From Novosphingobium sp. (GTDB lineage Bacteria > Pseudomonadota > Alphaproteobacteria > Sphingomonadales > Sphingomonadaceae), in NCBI RefSeq assembly GCF_030696665.1, contig NZ_JAUYRV010000052.1, forward strand, positions 162,787 through 226,786: a DNA stretch of 64,000 nucleotides, in the 5' to 3' direction. Each line of letters opens with the position of its first letter. The stretch's first letter is position 1. The position numbers and the translations under genes are program-made. Positions 8,094 to 15,187 of the stretch are shown in pieces. The notes beneath the pieces are model-generated. The model did no database searches. It was not told the origin of the DNA and was given only the letters and a program-made list of their open reading frames with translations.

Positions 8094-8462
8094 TCAGCGC
8101 GCGGTCATTGTCCAGCGGAAGAGATGCGTGCGGCCTGAGAGCGGCGATGCAACACGCATTTCTTCCTCGAGTCGCAAGCCCTGCTCCTCAAGTTGTCCTC
8201 TTAGCGCAGTCCAGTCGCTCCAGCGTGTGAGGCCGGTCACGCTTTGCGGGGAACCCAGCACACGCCATGCTTTTTCAAGCCCCTGCGCCAGATCGATCGG
8301 CGCTGCACCGCCCGTTGTCGCAACAAAGGCCAGAGATTCCGGGATGCGGCTGTCAAACACCACCAGCGGTGCCTCGCCAAGGCTGGCGGCGACCGCTGGC
8401 GCGGCGATGGCAGAACCTGCCAACGCGCTGCCTTTGAGCATGGAGCGACGGGACAGGCGCAT
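8094..8462 (-). CDS. Small Tat-exported protein associated with the flavocytochrome genes (PchX-like position)
   Basis: A 122-residue protein with the twin-arginine signal SRRSMLKGSALAGSAIAAPA at residues 4-23. The mature part is about 100 residues and shows no cofactor motif I recognise. It overlaps the cytochrome c stop by one base (TGATG), so it is co-translated with it. In pseudomonad p-cresol operons an unexplained small gene, pchX, sits with the cytochrome (pchC) and flavoprotein (pchF) genes. This protein has the same company, so it may help export or assemble the flavocytochrome. That is inference from position, since I cannot compare the sequences here. Confidence 0.7.
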   Translation of the reverse strand: MRLSRRSMLKGSALAGSAIAAPAVAASLGEAPLVVFDSRIPESLAFVATTGGAAPIDLAQGLEKAWRVLGSPQSVTGLTRWSDWTALRGQLEEQGLRLEEEMRVASPLSGRTHLFRWTMTAR

Positions 8463-8866
8463 CAGCCTGCCTTTCCGAGGTAGGCCGCCACAGCGTCAAG
8501 CTCAGCGTCGGTCAGGTCCACCTTGGTCTGCTGCGGCATCGCGCCCTTGCCCATCCGCACGACCGCTTTCACATAGTCAGCGGTCAGATCGTCACGGTTG
8601 GAAAGCAAGCCCTTTGCCGGCGGGTTGCCCGCCATCATCTGCTGCTTGGTCAACAGATTGGTGCCCATGCCGCCAACGAGGTGACAATAGCCGCACTGCG
8701 CTTCGAACACGGTCTTGCCATCGCGGCCCGGCTTCAACCGGTCACCTTCAGGCGCAACCGGCCGCAGCATATAGGGCGGCATTGGTGGTGGGCCTCCGGC
8801 AGGGGGCGCAGCATAAGCAGCCGCACCAATCGCCACCAATGCAGCGGCAATAACGATACGCTTCAT
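8462..8866 (-). CDS. Periplasmic c-type cytochrome, probable electron acceptor of the flavoprotein
   Basis: A 134-residue class I cytochrome c with a cleavable Sec signal (hydrophobic to about residue 19, AYA-A). The heme motif CGYCH is at about 58-62 and the axial Met in GKGAMPQQ at about 110. The start ATG 8866 lies one base after the flavoprotein stop. A longer frame to 8908 would overlap that gene. In p-cresol methylhydroxylase and eugenol hydroxylase such a small cytochrome is the second subunit and takes electrons from the FAD. The same role is expected here. Confidence 0.88.
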   Translation of the reverse strand: MKRIVIAAALVAIGAAAYAAPPAGGPPPMPPYMLRPVAPEGDRLKPGRDGKTVFEAQCGYCHLVGGMGTNLLTKQQMMAGNPPAKGLLSNRDDLTADYVKAVVRMGKGAMPQQTKVDLTDAELDAVAAYLGKAG

Positions 8867-8867
8867 A

Positions 8868-10454
8868 TCAGTTGCCCCCCTTGTAAGCAGAGCCGCGCTT
8901 GTCGGCATAGGCGGCGGGCCAGACGCCCTGCTTGCCCGGCGCGATGATGCCGTTGGGGTCGAGCGCGGACTTCACTTTCTCGTCGAACCGGCGCAGCGCG
9001 TGGTTGTTGAAATCGAAGGTTTCCATCACCGGGTCCATCCACCCCAGATGCGTGCGGTATTCGGCATAGCCCGCCTTGGCCGTCTGGACGATCAGCGCGT
9101 CGAACAGCTTGCGCATCTTGGCGACTTCATCCGCATTGTCCCGGTCATACATCAGCATGTTGACGTTATTGGCAAAGCGTCCGCCGATGGTGAAGCTGGC
9201 GTAGAAATCGACGTCGAAATCGGCGATGATCTTGCGGCTCAGCGCCATCTGATCAAGCACATGCTTGCCCGTGGCCGGAACCACCGGCGAAAAGCCCATG
9301 TGCGCCCCGCGCCCGCCGATCCAGTCCGACATCTGCAACGGCACGGCGGACGGCACGCCCATCGTCGTTTCATACTGCCCGATGGGATCGCCCTGCCGCC
9401 ACCAATGTTCCTGCGGCGCAGCATCAAGGTTGCGCTTCATCGCCGCCTTGACCACTTCGGCCCGCGCCTTGACCACCGGCTCTTCGCCATAGAGCCGCAG
9501 CGCGACCTGCCAGTAGCCCAGCTTGTGCTCCTTGAGCAGTTCGTCCACGCGCCAGTCCGGAATGGCCGATGGCTTGTCCCAGAAATCCTTGCGCTGGCCT
9601 TTCAGCACCATCTTGCCCAGCCACGAAGGGATGAACACGTTCTGGTCGATCAGGCCCGAAATCTTGAGCGGCGTGATCGTATCGATCACCCAGCCGATGT
9701 CCTCAACCTTGGGAATGTCCCACACGATCTCCAGCGAGGTTTCGGGCGCTGGCTGCAACCACACGCCCGCCCGCGTCACGATACCAAGGTTCGATTGCGA
9801 GAACGCCAGATCCCACGTCGGGCCATAGCTCATAGGGAAAAGGTGGAACGCCGGGTTGCCCGCCATCGCGCCCATGCCGGTGCGCACCAGATCGCCGTCG
9901 GGTAGCACCGCCTCGATCCCGCAAAGGTTGCGCGCGTGCAGGCCATAGGAGGTGTAGCCGATGCCGTGTTCAAGCGCATTGCCCAGCACTGAACCCCAGG
10001 CATTGCCGGGGACCGAAAGCCATAGCGGTGCCTTCTCACGCTGGATCTGGTCGTAAAGATCAAAGAACCCCACGCCCGGTTCAACCACGCAGTAGGCCAG
10101 CTTGTGATCCAGCTCGAGCACCTTGTTCATGCGCCCGAGGTCCATCACCACGGTGCCTTCCATGCGCGGCGCAGCGGTGCCGTACCCCAGATTCTTGCCG
10201 CGTGCGACAGGCCACAACGGCACCTTATGCTCGTTCGCCAGCCGCACGATCGCGCGCACTTCGTCCACGCTGGCAGGCGCGACGGCGGCCGATGCAGGCC
10301 ACTCCTCGGTGCTGCCGGGAGCGTATGTATCGGCATAGGCATCGCGGTCGGCGTCGGTGTCCATCAGCCATTCCTTGCCGACGACACCGGCAAAGGCGGT
10401 CATCGCAGACTGGAACTGCTTCGGGCTGACGCGGGGCGGAAGGTGAAGCTTCAC
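8868..10454 (-). CDS. FAD-dependent oxidase/hydroxylase of the VAO/p-cresol methylhydroxylase family
   Basis: A 528-residue flavoprotein. The FAD-binding half includes VARGKNLGYGTAAPRMEG at about 83-100. The C-terminal half closely follows vanillyl-alcohol oxidase and PCMH: YRTHLGWMDPVMETFDFNNH and then LDPNGIIAPGKQGVWP. Family members oxidise para-alkylphenols at the benzylic carbon through a quinone methide. With the adjacent cytochrome it is probably a dehydrogenase/hydroxylase rather than an oxidase. The segment that carries the FAD-linking His of VAO reads GGRFANNVNML here, so a histidyl link is not evident. The GTG at 10454 has GGGAG ten bases upstream. A promoter and palindrome precede it. 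Confidence 0.88.
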   Translation of the reverse strand: MKLHLPPRVSPKQFQSAMTAFAGVVGKEWLMDTDADRDAYADTYAPGSTEEWPASAAVAPASVDEVRAIVRLANEHKVPLWPVARGKNLGYGTAAPRMEGTVVMDLGRMNKVLELDHKLAYCVVEPGVGFFDLYDQIQREKAPLWLSVPGNAWGSVLGNALEHGIGYTSYGLHARNLCGIEAVLPDGDLVRTGMGAMAGNPAFHLFPMSYGPTWDLAFSQSNLGIVTRAGVWLQPAPETSLEIVWDIPKVEDIGWVIDTITPLKISGLIDQNVFIPSWLGKMVLKGQRKDFWDKPSAIPDWRVDELLKEHKLGYWQVALRLYGEEPVVKARAEVVKAAMKRNLDAAPQEHWWRQGDPIGQYETTMGVPSAVPLQMSDWIGGRGAHMGFSPVVPATGKHVLDQMALSRKIIADFDVDFYASFTIGGRFANNVNMLMYDRDNADEVAKMRKLFDALIVQTAKAGYAEYRTHLGWMDPVMETFDFNNHALRRFDEKVKSALDPNGIIAPGKQGVWPAAYADKRGSAYKGGN

Positions 10455-10478
10455 CGGCTGGATTCTCCCATGTGTTTT

Positions 10479-10492
10479 TCTAACAATTGTTA
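10479..10492. promoter_or_regulatory. Operator-like palindrome before the VAO-type gene
   Basis: TCTAACAATTGTTA contains the perfect 12-bp palindrome TAACAATTGTTA at 10481-10492. It sits just downstream of the -10 box of the minus-strand promoter at 10495-10523. A related site (12 of 14 bases equal) lies at 14290-14303. The shared site suggests one regulator for both promoters. Confidence 0.55.
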
Positions 10493-10494
10493 TT

Positions 10495-10523
10495 GTTATG
10501 CGACTTTGCGACCGCTTGGTCAA
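10495..10523 (-). promoter_or_regulatory. Promoter for the flavoprotein-cytochrome-Tat protein genes
   Basis: TTGACC (10523-10518), 17 bp, CATAAC (10500-10495) on the minus strand, directly after the DUF3237 stop. The palindrome at 10481-10492 would cover the start of transcription. Confidence 0.5.
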
Positions 10524-10527
10524 GCCG

Positions 10528-11025
10528 TCACGTCAGCGCGTAATACTTCACGTAATTGCCGTCCGGTTTGCGCTCGCCCACGCCAATGAAGACGTGCCGC
10601 GTCAGCCAATCGTGCTTGCCCCGGCTGGTCTCGAACGTCGGCTGTGCCCGCAGGTAGTATTCGGCATGGGGCACCGGCTCACCCCCGGCGAAGGCCCAGG
10701 CGCGCAACCGGTCCATCGTCCCCGGCTCACGCCCCCACAGAAAGCCCTTGTTCTGCATATAGATCAGCGTGCCGTCATCCTCCTCCAGCACATATCGCGC
10801 ATCGAACGCTGCCGTATCGTCAGGCCGGAAGAAGGCATAGTCGCCGCCCGAATTGGGCACAGCCCTGCCTTTCAGGCGCGGCCCTTCGAACTCACCCTCG
10901 TCAACGTAGACCGCACTGCGCATGCCGCCCGATGGCAGGTCGGGCACCATCTGCACGCGGGTGAAGCGCAAGCGGCAGGCAAACGCGAATTCGAGGCGGG
11001 GATTGTCGAGTGTGGAGAAGTCCAT
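10528..11025 (-). CDS. DUF3237 (UPF0311) family protein
   Basis: A 165-residue cytosolic protein with the conserved DUF3237 pattern: GRAVPNSGGDYAFFRPD, DARYVLEEDDGTLIYMQNKG, YYLRAQPTFET and a C-terminal WL-x3-FIGVGER. The family forms beta-barrels of unknown function and often occurs in catabolic clusters for aromatic or steroid-like compounds. It lies between the second quinohemoprotein gene and the VAO-type gene, separated from the former by a palindromic repeat. AAAGGA lies nine bases before the ATG. No catalytic residues can be named. Confidence 0.85.
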   Translation of the reverse strand: MDFSTLDNPRLEFAFACRLRFTRVQMVPDLPSGGMRSAVYVDEGEFEGPRLKGRAVPNSGGDYAFFRPDDTAAFDARYVLEEDDGTLIYMQNKGFLWGREPGTMDRLRAWAFAGGEPVPHAEYYLRAQPTFETSRGKHDWLTRHVFIGVGERKPDGNYVKYYALT

Positions 11026-11070
11026 TCAGCAAATCCTTTCAAGCCACGCCACATCCCGCACCACACTTCT

Positions 11071-11158
11071 CGTCGTCCCGGACTTGATCCGGGACTTGGC
11101 TTTTCTTTCCAACGCCGAAAGAAAAAAGCCCTGCCCCGGATCAAGTCCGGGGCGACGG
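11071..11158. repeat. Palindromic intergenic repeat (REP-like pair)
   Basis: Two inverted copies of a unit read CGTC(G/C)CCCGGACTTGATCCGG on opposite strands. Between them GGCTTTTCTTTC and GAAAGAAAAAAGCC pair into a hairpin. Units with CGGACTTGATCCGG are familiar as intergenic repeats in sphingomonads and relatives. It fills most of the 161-bp gap between the quinohemoprotein and DUF3237 genes and may act as a terminator or RNA-stability element. Confidence 0.75.
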
Positions 11159-11186
11159 TGTGTGTTGGCGGTGGTGGCGTCGTGCA

Positions 11187-13376
11187 TCAATAGTTCGACA
11201 AAATCGTCAGGCTCGGCCCGTCGAGCGGCTTTCCGGCCTTCTGTTTTTCCAGCTCATCCTTGCGAGTCTGCGACTGCAGATCGATCAGGTAAGCGTGGAT
11301 CGCATCGGCATCCTCGGTGGAGAGAATATCGTTCCAACGCGGCATCCCGTTCGGCACCAGCAGGCCCTCCATCACGATCTCGCGGAACATCTCATGGCTG
11401 GCAGGCTGCATCCGGCGCAGGTCCGGGGTGATCGAGCGTGGCTGGTTGGCGTGGCAGATGGCACAGTTGCCGAAGAACAGCCCTTGCCCGCGCGCGATGG
11501 TCGCTGCGGCAACGCCCGTGGCCTGCGCAGGCGGTGCTGGCGCAACTTCCAGCGCGGGCCGCATATCCGGCATAGGCACGTTGCCGCCGCCCAGCTTGAA
11601 CACCAGCAACCGGTTCATGTTGCTGCGGCTATAGGCCGCCGAATAGCGCGGCACGAACGGATAGCCGCCCCCGCCCCAACCGGCCATGACCGCGATGTAC
11701 TGCACGCCGCCCACCTCATAAGTCATGGGCGCGGCCATGATCGCGGTGCCGGTGTCGATTTCGTGCAGCAGCTTGCCGGTCTTCGTCTCGCGCACGAACA
11801 GCTTGCCGGTCACACCGCCGTGGATCGTCAGCCCGCTGGCAGTGGTCAGCACCCCGCCCCGGTCCTGCCAGCCAGCGGTATCGGCGGCCCACACCGTCTT
11901 GCCGGTAAGCGGATCGATGGCGCGGATTTGCGCGCTGGCTGGGTTCTTCAGCGCTTCGGCATAGGCGGGCGTCTTGCGCACTGCATCGCCGAATGCAGGC
12001 GGAAAGCCCGCCAGCGCTTCCTTCACGTCGGGCGTGAAGATCAGCGCCGCATCGTTGTTCAGCCCGCGCGCCTTGTGGGGCTTTTGCCCCTCGGTCATGA
12101 AGATCAGGTTCCCCATATCCAGCACCGCGCCGATATACAGCCCGGTTGCCGGGTCATAGCTGGCCGGATGCCAGTTGCGCGCCCCCGTGGTGGCGGGGAA
12201 CACGATCTTTGGGCCAGTGGTATAATCGGCGGCTTCGGGATCGAGGATCGGGCGGCCGGTCTTTGGATCGATGCCCTTGGCCCAGTTGGTCCGCACGATG
12301 GGATTGGCGCGCAGCAGCTTTCCGTCGCGCCGATCAAGAATGTAGAGGAACCCGTTCTTGGGCGCATGCAGCACCACCGGGCGGTCTTCGCCATCCACTT
12401 TCATGCGGGTGAAGATCATCGGCTGCGTGGCGGTGAAATCCCAGTTGTCGCCGGGGGTTTCCTGATAGTGCCACCTCATCCGCCCGGTCTTGGGATCAAG
12501 CGCGACAAGGCTGGCAAGATAAAGGTTATCGCCGCCTGCGGGTGACCGCTTGGACGTGGCATAGGGCCCGCCGTTGCCGGTGCCGACGATGACCAGCCCG
12601 GTTTCCGGATCGAAGGCAATTGCATCCCACGGAGAGCCGCCGCCGCCGATATCCCAGCGGCTGTTCGGATCCCACGTCTTCAGTGCGGCTTCGAGTTCCG
12701 GCGTTTCCTGCGGACCCAGCTTGGGATCATGCGGCACCACGTGCCAGCGCCAGCGCAATTTGCCCGTTTCCAGATCAAGCGCGGTGACATAGCCGCGCAC
12801 ATCGTATTCGGCCCCGCTCATGCCCACGACCACAACGTCGCCCGCAATTTCTGGCGCGCCGGTGGAATTGTCACCGCGCTTGCGATCCTCGATGAAGTCG
12901 GTCTTCCACACCACCGCGCCGGTTTTGGAATCCAGCGCATACATCCAGCCATCGAGAGCCGCGACGAAGACCTTGCCGCGCGCCACGGCCACCCCGCGAT
13001 TGACCATATCGCAGCAGACGGTGCGGTTGACCTGCATGTCCACCTCAGGCTCGAACCGCCAGAGTTCCTTGCCCGTTGCCGCATCGAAGGCATAGGCACG
13101 GCCCGTGGTGCCAGACGTGTAAAGCACGCCATCCATCACCACCGGCGTCGCTTCCTGCCCGCGCAGGGTGCCGAGTCCGGCCTTCCATGCAAGGCCAAGC
13201 TGGCTCACGTTTTCGGCGGTGATCGCGGTCAGGCGCGAATGGTGCGTCTTGCCCATGTCGCCGCCGGGGCTGGTCCAATCGCTTCCGGCACCCACTTGCG
13301 GCGGCGAGGCGGCGATGGTGCAGGCTGCCAGCACCAGCGCTCCTGCTGCCAATATCCCCTTTTTGGCAAACCGCAT
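11187..13376 (-). CDS. Second PQQ-dependent quinohemoprotein dehydrogenase, predicted lipoprotein
   Basis: A 729-residue paralogue of the enzyme at 2557-4686. It has the lipobox LAAC with Cys19, the vicinal CC pair at about 121-122, the NWDFTATQ segment with the expected catalytic Asp, and CAICH at about 638-642 in a C-terminal cytochrome domain. A charged tail of about 25 residues (RKDELEKQKAGK) extends past the heme domain. The ATG at 13376 overlaps the stop of the upstream SnoaL-like gene by one base. It probably oxidises an alcohol or hydroxylated side chain in the periplasm and passes electrons to a cytochrome. The substrate need not be the same as that of the paralogue. Confidence 0.92.
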   Translation of the reverse strand: MRFAKKGILAAGALVLAACTIAASPPQVGAGSDWTSPGGDMGKTHHSRLTAITAENVSQLGLAWKAGLGTLRGQEATPVVMDGVLYTSGTTGRAYAFDAATGKELWRFEPEVDMQVNRTVCCDMVNRGVAVARGKVFVAALDGWMYALDSKTGAVVWKTDFIEDRKRGDNSTGAPEIAGDVVVVGMSGAEYDVRGYVTALDLETGKLRWRWHVVPHDPKLGPQETPELEAALKTWDPNSRWDIGGGGSPWDAIAFDPETGLVIVGTGNGGPYATSKRSPAGGDNLYLASLVALDPKTGRMRWHYQETPGDNWDFTATQPMIFTRMKVDGEDRPVVLHAPKNGFLYILDRRDGKLLRANPIVRTNWAKGIDPKTGRPILDPEAADYTTGPKIVFPATTGARNWHPASYDPATGLYIGAVLDMGNLIFMTEGQKPHKARGLNNDAALIFTPDVKEALAGFPPAFGDAVRKTPAYAEALKNPASAQIRAIDPLTGKTVWAADTAGWQDRGGVLTTASGLTIHGGVTGKLFVRETKTGKLLHEIDTGTAIMAAPMTYEVGGVQYIAVMAGWGGGGYPFVPRYSAAYSRSNMNRLLVFKLGGGNVPMPDMRPALEVAPAPPAQATGVAAATIARGQGLFFGNCAICHANQPRSITPDLRRMQPASHEMFREIVMEGLLVPNGMPRWNDILSTEDADAIHAYLIDLQSQTRKDELEKQKAGKPLDGPSLTILSNY

Positions 13377-14233
13377 CACAGGGAATCCCACGGGCTGGGC
13401 ATGCGATAGGGCACGGTGATGAAGTTCGCCTCGATCTGCTCGATCATGCCGTGATCGATCTTGAACAGTTCGGAGATGTAGAAGCTGTGCGGCCGCAGCA
13501 CCGGGCTTTTCACGGTGCGCCCATCGGTCAGTTGGAATTCGCGCAACCGGCCCGAATGGTCGATGAAGCCGAAGGCCAGCACCAGCCCGCGCTCTTCATC
13601 CACCAGCGGAAAGCGGCGCGCGCGCAGATCGTCGTCATAGCGGTAGTTGCCCATGCGGAACTGCTCTTCGCAGCCCAGCGCCGATACTGGCACGATCTTG
13701 GCAAAGTCCGGGTTGCGCGTGGTCTGGACGCCGTTTTCCACGCGGTTGCAATCGGGGTGGAACTTCGTGTGGATTGTGCCGTCGTTGCGCTGGAGCGTAT
13801 CGAAATAGCCATCGGACAGGCGCACCATCTCTTCGCGGGAAACCGGCGCTTCCGGTTCACGGTGCAGGATCGGCTTGTCCCAATAGCGGCAGTTTTCGAA
13901 CTTGATGCCGCTGTCGGACTGGCGAACGATCAGCATTTCACACTCGGCAATCTGGCCTGCCTCATTCAGGCCGAGGCGCAGCGTGAAGGCGGATTCCTCG
14001 ATGGGTTCGATGACCGTACCGAAATAGCCCACCTGCCGCGTCTTCACATCAGCAAAGCGCAACTGGTAATCGCCCAGCCGGTCAATCGTGCCCCAAACGC
14101 CATCGCCGATTTCCAGCATGACGTTGTTCTCACTGTGATTCGCTTGCCTCGCCCAGTCGAGCGAATGGGGATCGCGGGCGTTCAGCGCGGCCAGAAAGCG
14201 GTCCAGAACGGCGTAAAGCTCGGCGCGGGTCAT
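13376..14233 (-). CDS. Two-domain SnoaL/NTF2-like protein
   Basis: A 285-residue protein that reads as two consecutive SnoaL/NTF2-like alpha+beta domains, the first starting at AELYAVLDRFLAALNARDP and the second at SREEMVRLSDGYFDTLQRND. SnoaL-like folds host cyclases, dehydratases and isomerases or act as binding proteins. The ATG at 14233 has GGGAG five bases upstream, preferred over a frame to 14287. It is the first gene of the block that continues into the second quinohemoprotein gene. It shares a divergent control region with two further SnoaL-like genes, so SnoaL chemistry seems central to this pathway. No catalytic residue can be assigned. Confidence 0.75.
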   Translation of the reverse strand: MTRAELYAVLDRFLAALNARDPHSLDWARQANHSENNVMLEIGDGVWGTIDRLGDYQLRFADVKTRQVGYFGTVIEPIEESAFTLRLGLNEAGQIAECEMLIVRQSDSGIKFENCRYWDKPILHREPEAPVSREEMVRLSDGYFDTLQRNDGTIHTKFHPDCNRVENGVQTTRNPDFAKIVPVSALGCEEQFRMGNYRYDDDLRARRFPLVDEERGLVLAFGFIDHSGRLREFQLTDGRTVKSPVLRPHSFYISELFKIDHGMIEQIEANFITVPYRMPSPWDSL

Positions 14234-14289
14234 CACTTCTCCCAAAGGCAGCATTGAGGCTTTGACGGCCTTCTCATCACAAGGCATAC

Positions 14290-14303
14290 TCTACCAAATG
14301 TTA
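14290..14303. promoter_or_regulatory. Operator-like site in the divergent SnoaL-like control region
   Basis: TCTACCAAATGTTA matches the palindromic site at 10479-10492 at 12 of 14 positions. It lies in the 91-bp gap between divergent genes, just upstream of a TATAAA (14302-14307) that could serve the rightward genes. The rightward ATG at 14325 has a strong AGGGGAGA ribosome site. Confidence 0.45.
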
Positions 14304-14324
14304 TAAATAAAGGGGAGAGAAGCC

Positions 14325-14714
14325 ATGCCGCGCAACGCGCAGGAACAGGCCAATCACGATCTGGTGCTGGAGATGTACCACAAGGTTCTGATCGCGATGG
14401 ATAGCAGCGCGGTGGACCGCTATATCGCACCGGAATACGTGCAGCATTCCTCGCTGGCCGAACCTTCGGTGGCAGCATTGAAGAGCTTTCTCGATCGCGT
14501 GCGTGCAGAATCCCCCGATGCCACGCAGACCATCCACCGCAGTTTCGTCGACGGCGATCATGTCATCACGCACACCCACGTGGTGCGCTGGCCGGGCGAC
14601 GCCGGGCTGGCCGTGGTCGATATCTTCCGCGTGGCCGATGGTCTGATCGTGGAACACTGGGACGTGATCCAGGATGTGCCGGAAAATCCGGTAAACCCCA
14701 ACAGCATGTTTTGA
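14325..14714 (+). CDS. SnoaL-like protein, cytosolic
   Basis: A 129-residue single-domain SnoaL-like protein without a signal peptide. Landmarks are YIAPEYVQHS, a central FVDGDHVITHTHV, and the end DIFRVADGLIVEHWDVIQ. These match the group annotated as SnoaL-like aldol-condensation-catalysing enzymes (COG4922). A strong AGGGGAGA site precedes the ATG. The next gene, 13 bp downstream, encodes an exported paralogue. The two probably act on related compounds in different compartments. The reaction is not known. Confidence 0.85.
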   Translation: MPRNAQEQANHDLVLEMYHKVLIAMDSSAVDRYIAPEYVQHSSLAEPSVAALKSFLDRVRAESPDATQTIHRSFVDGDHVITHTHVVRWPGDAGLAVVDIFRVADGLIVEHWDVIQDVPENPVNPNSMF

Positions 14715-14727
14715 AGGGAAAGATTCG

Positions 14728-15180
14728 ATGCGCCTTTTCACCACCGCAATTGCGTTTGCGCTGATCGCCACCGCCGCGCAGGCTGAGGAATGCAAGCTGA
14801 CGCCCAAGGAAGTTGTCAGCCAGTTCATGGACGAATTCTACATGCAGAAGAAGGTCCGCTCCTCATTCGAAAAGTGGGTCGATCCGGGCTATATCCAGCA
14901 CAATCCCTTTGCTGCCACCGGGCGCGATGCGGCGATTGCCTTTCTCGAACCGTTCGTGGCCAACAACCCTACGCAGAAGACCAAGATTCATCGCGTGATC
15001 GCCGATGGCAATATCGTGGCGGTGCACAGCCACGGATGGAACGAAACGGGCGATGCTGCGGCCAAGCGCGGGTTTGCGGTGGTCGACATCTTCCGCGTCG
15101 AAGGCTGCAAGGTGATGGAGCATTGGGATGTCCTCTCCCCCGTTCCCGAAACCGCCGCCAACACCAACACGATGTTCTGA
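14728..15180 (+). CDS. SnoaL-like protein with signal peptide
   Basis: A 150-residue protein: a Sec signal (MRLFTTAIAFALIATAAQA-EE) followed by a SnoaL-like domain that repeats the landmarks of the preceding gene, with YIQHNPFAATGRDAA, IADGNIVAVHSHGW, DIFRVEGCKVMEHWDVLSP and the same NTNTMF/NPNSMF ending. The mature domain has two Cys residues that could form a disulfide. It is a tandem duplicate whose product is sent to the periplasm, where the quinohemoproteins and the flavocytochrome work. Confidence 0.88.
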   Translation: MRLFTTAIAFALIATAAQAEECKLTPKEVVSQFMDEFYMQKKVRSSFEKWVDPGYIQHNPFAATGRDAAIAFLEPFVANNPTQKTKIHRVIADGNIVAVHSHGWNETGDAAAKRGFAVVDIFRVEGCKVMEHWDVLSPVPETAANTNTMF

Positions 15181-15187
15181 GGCGGTG

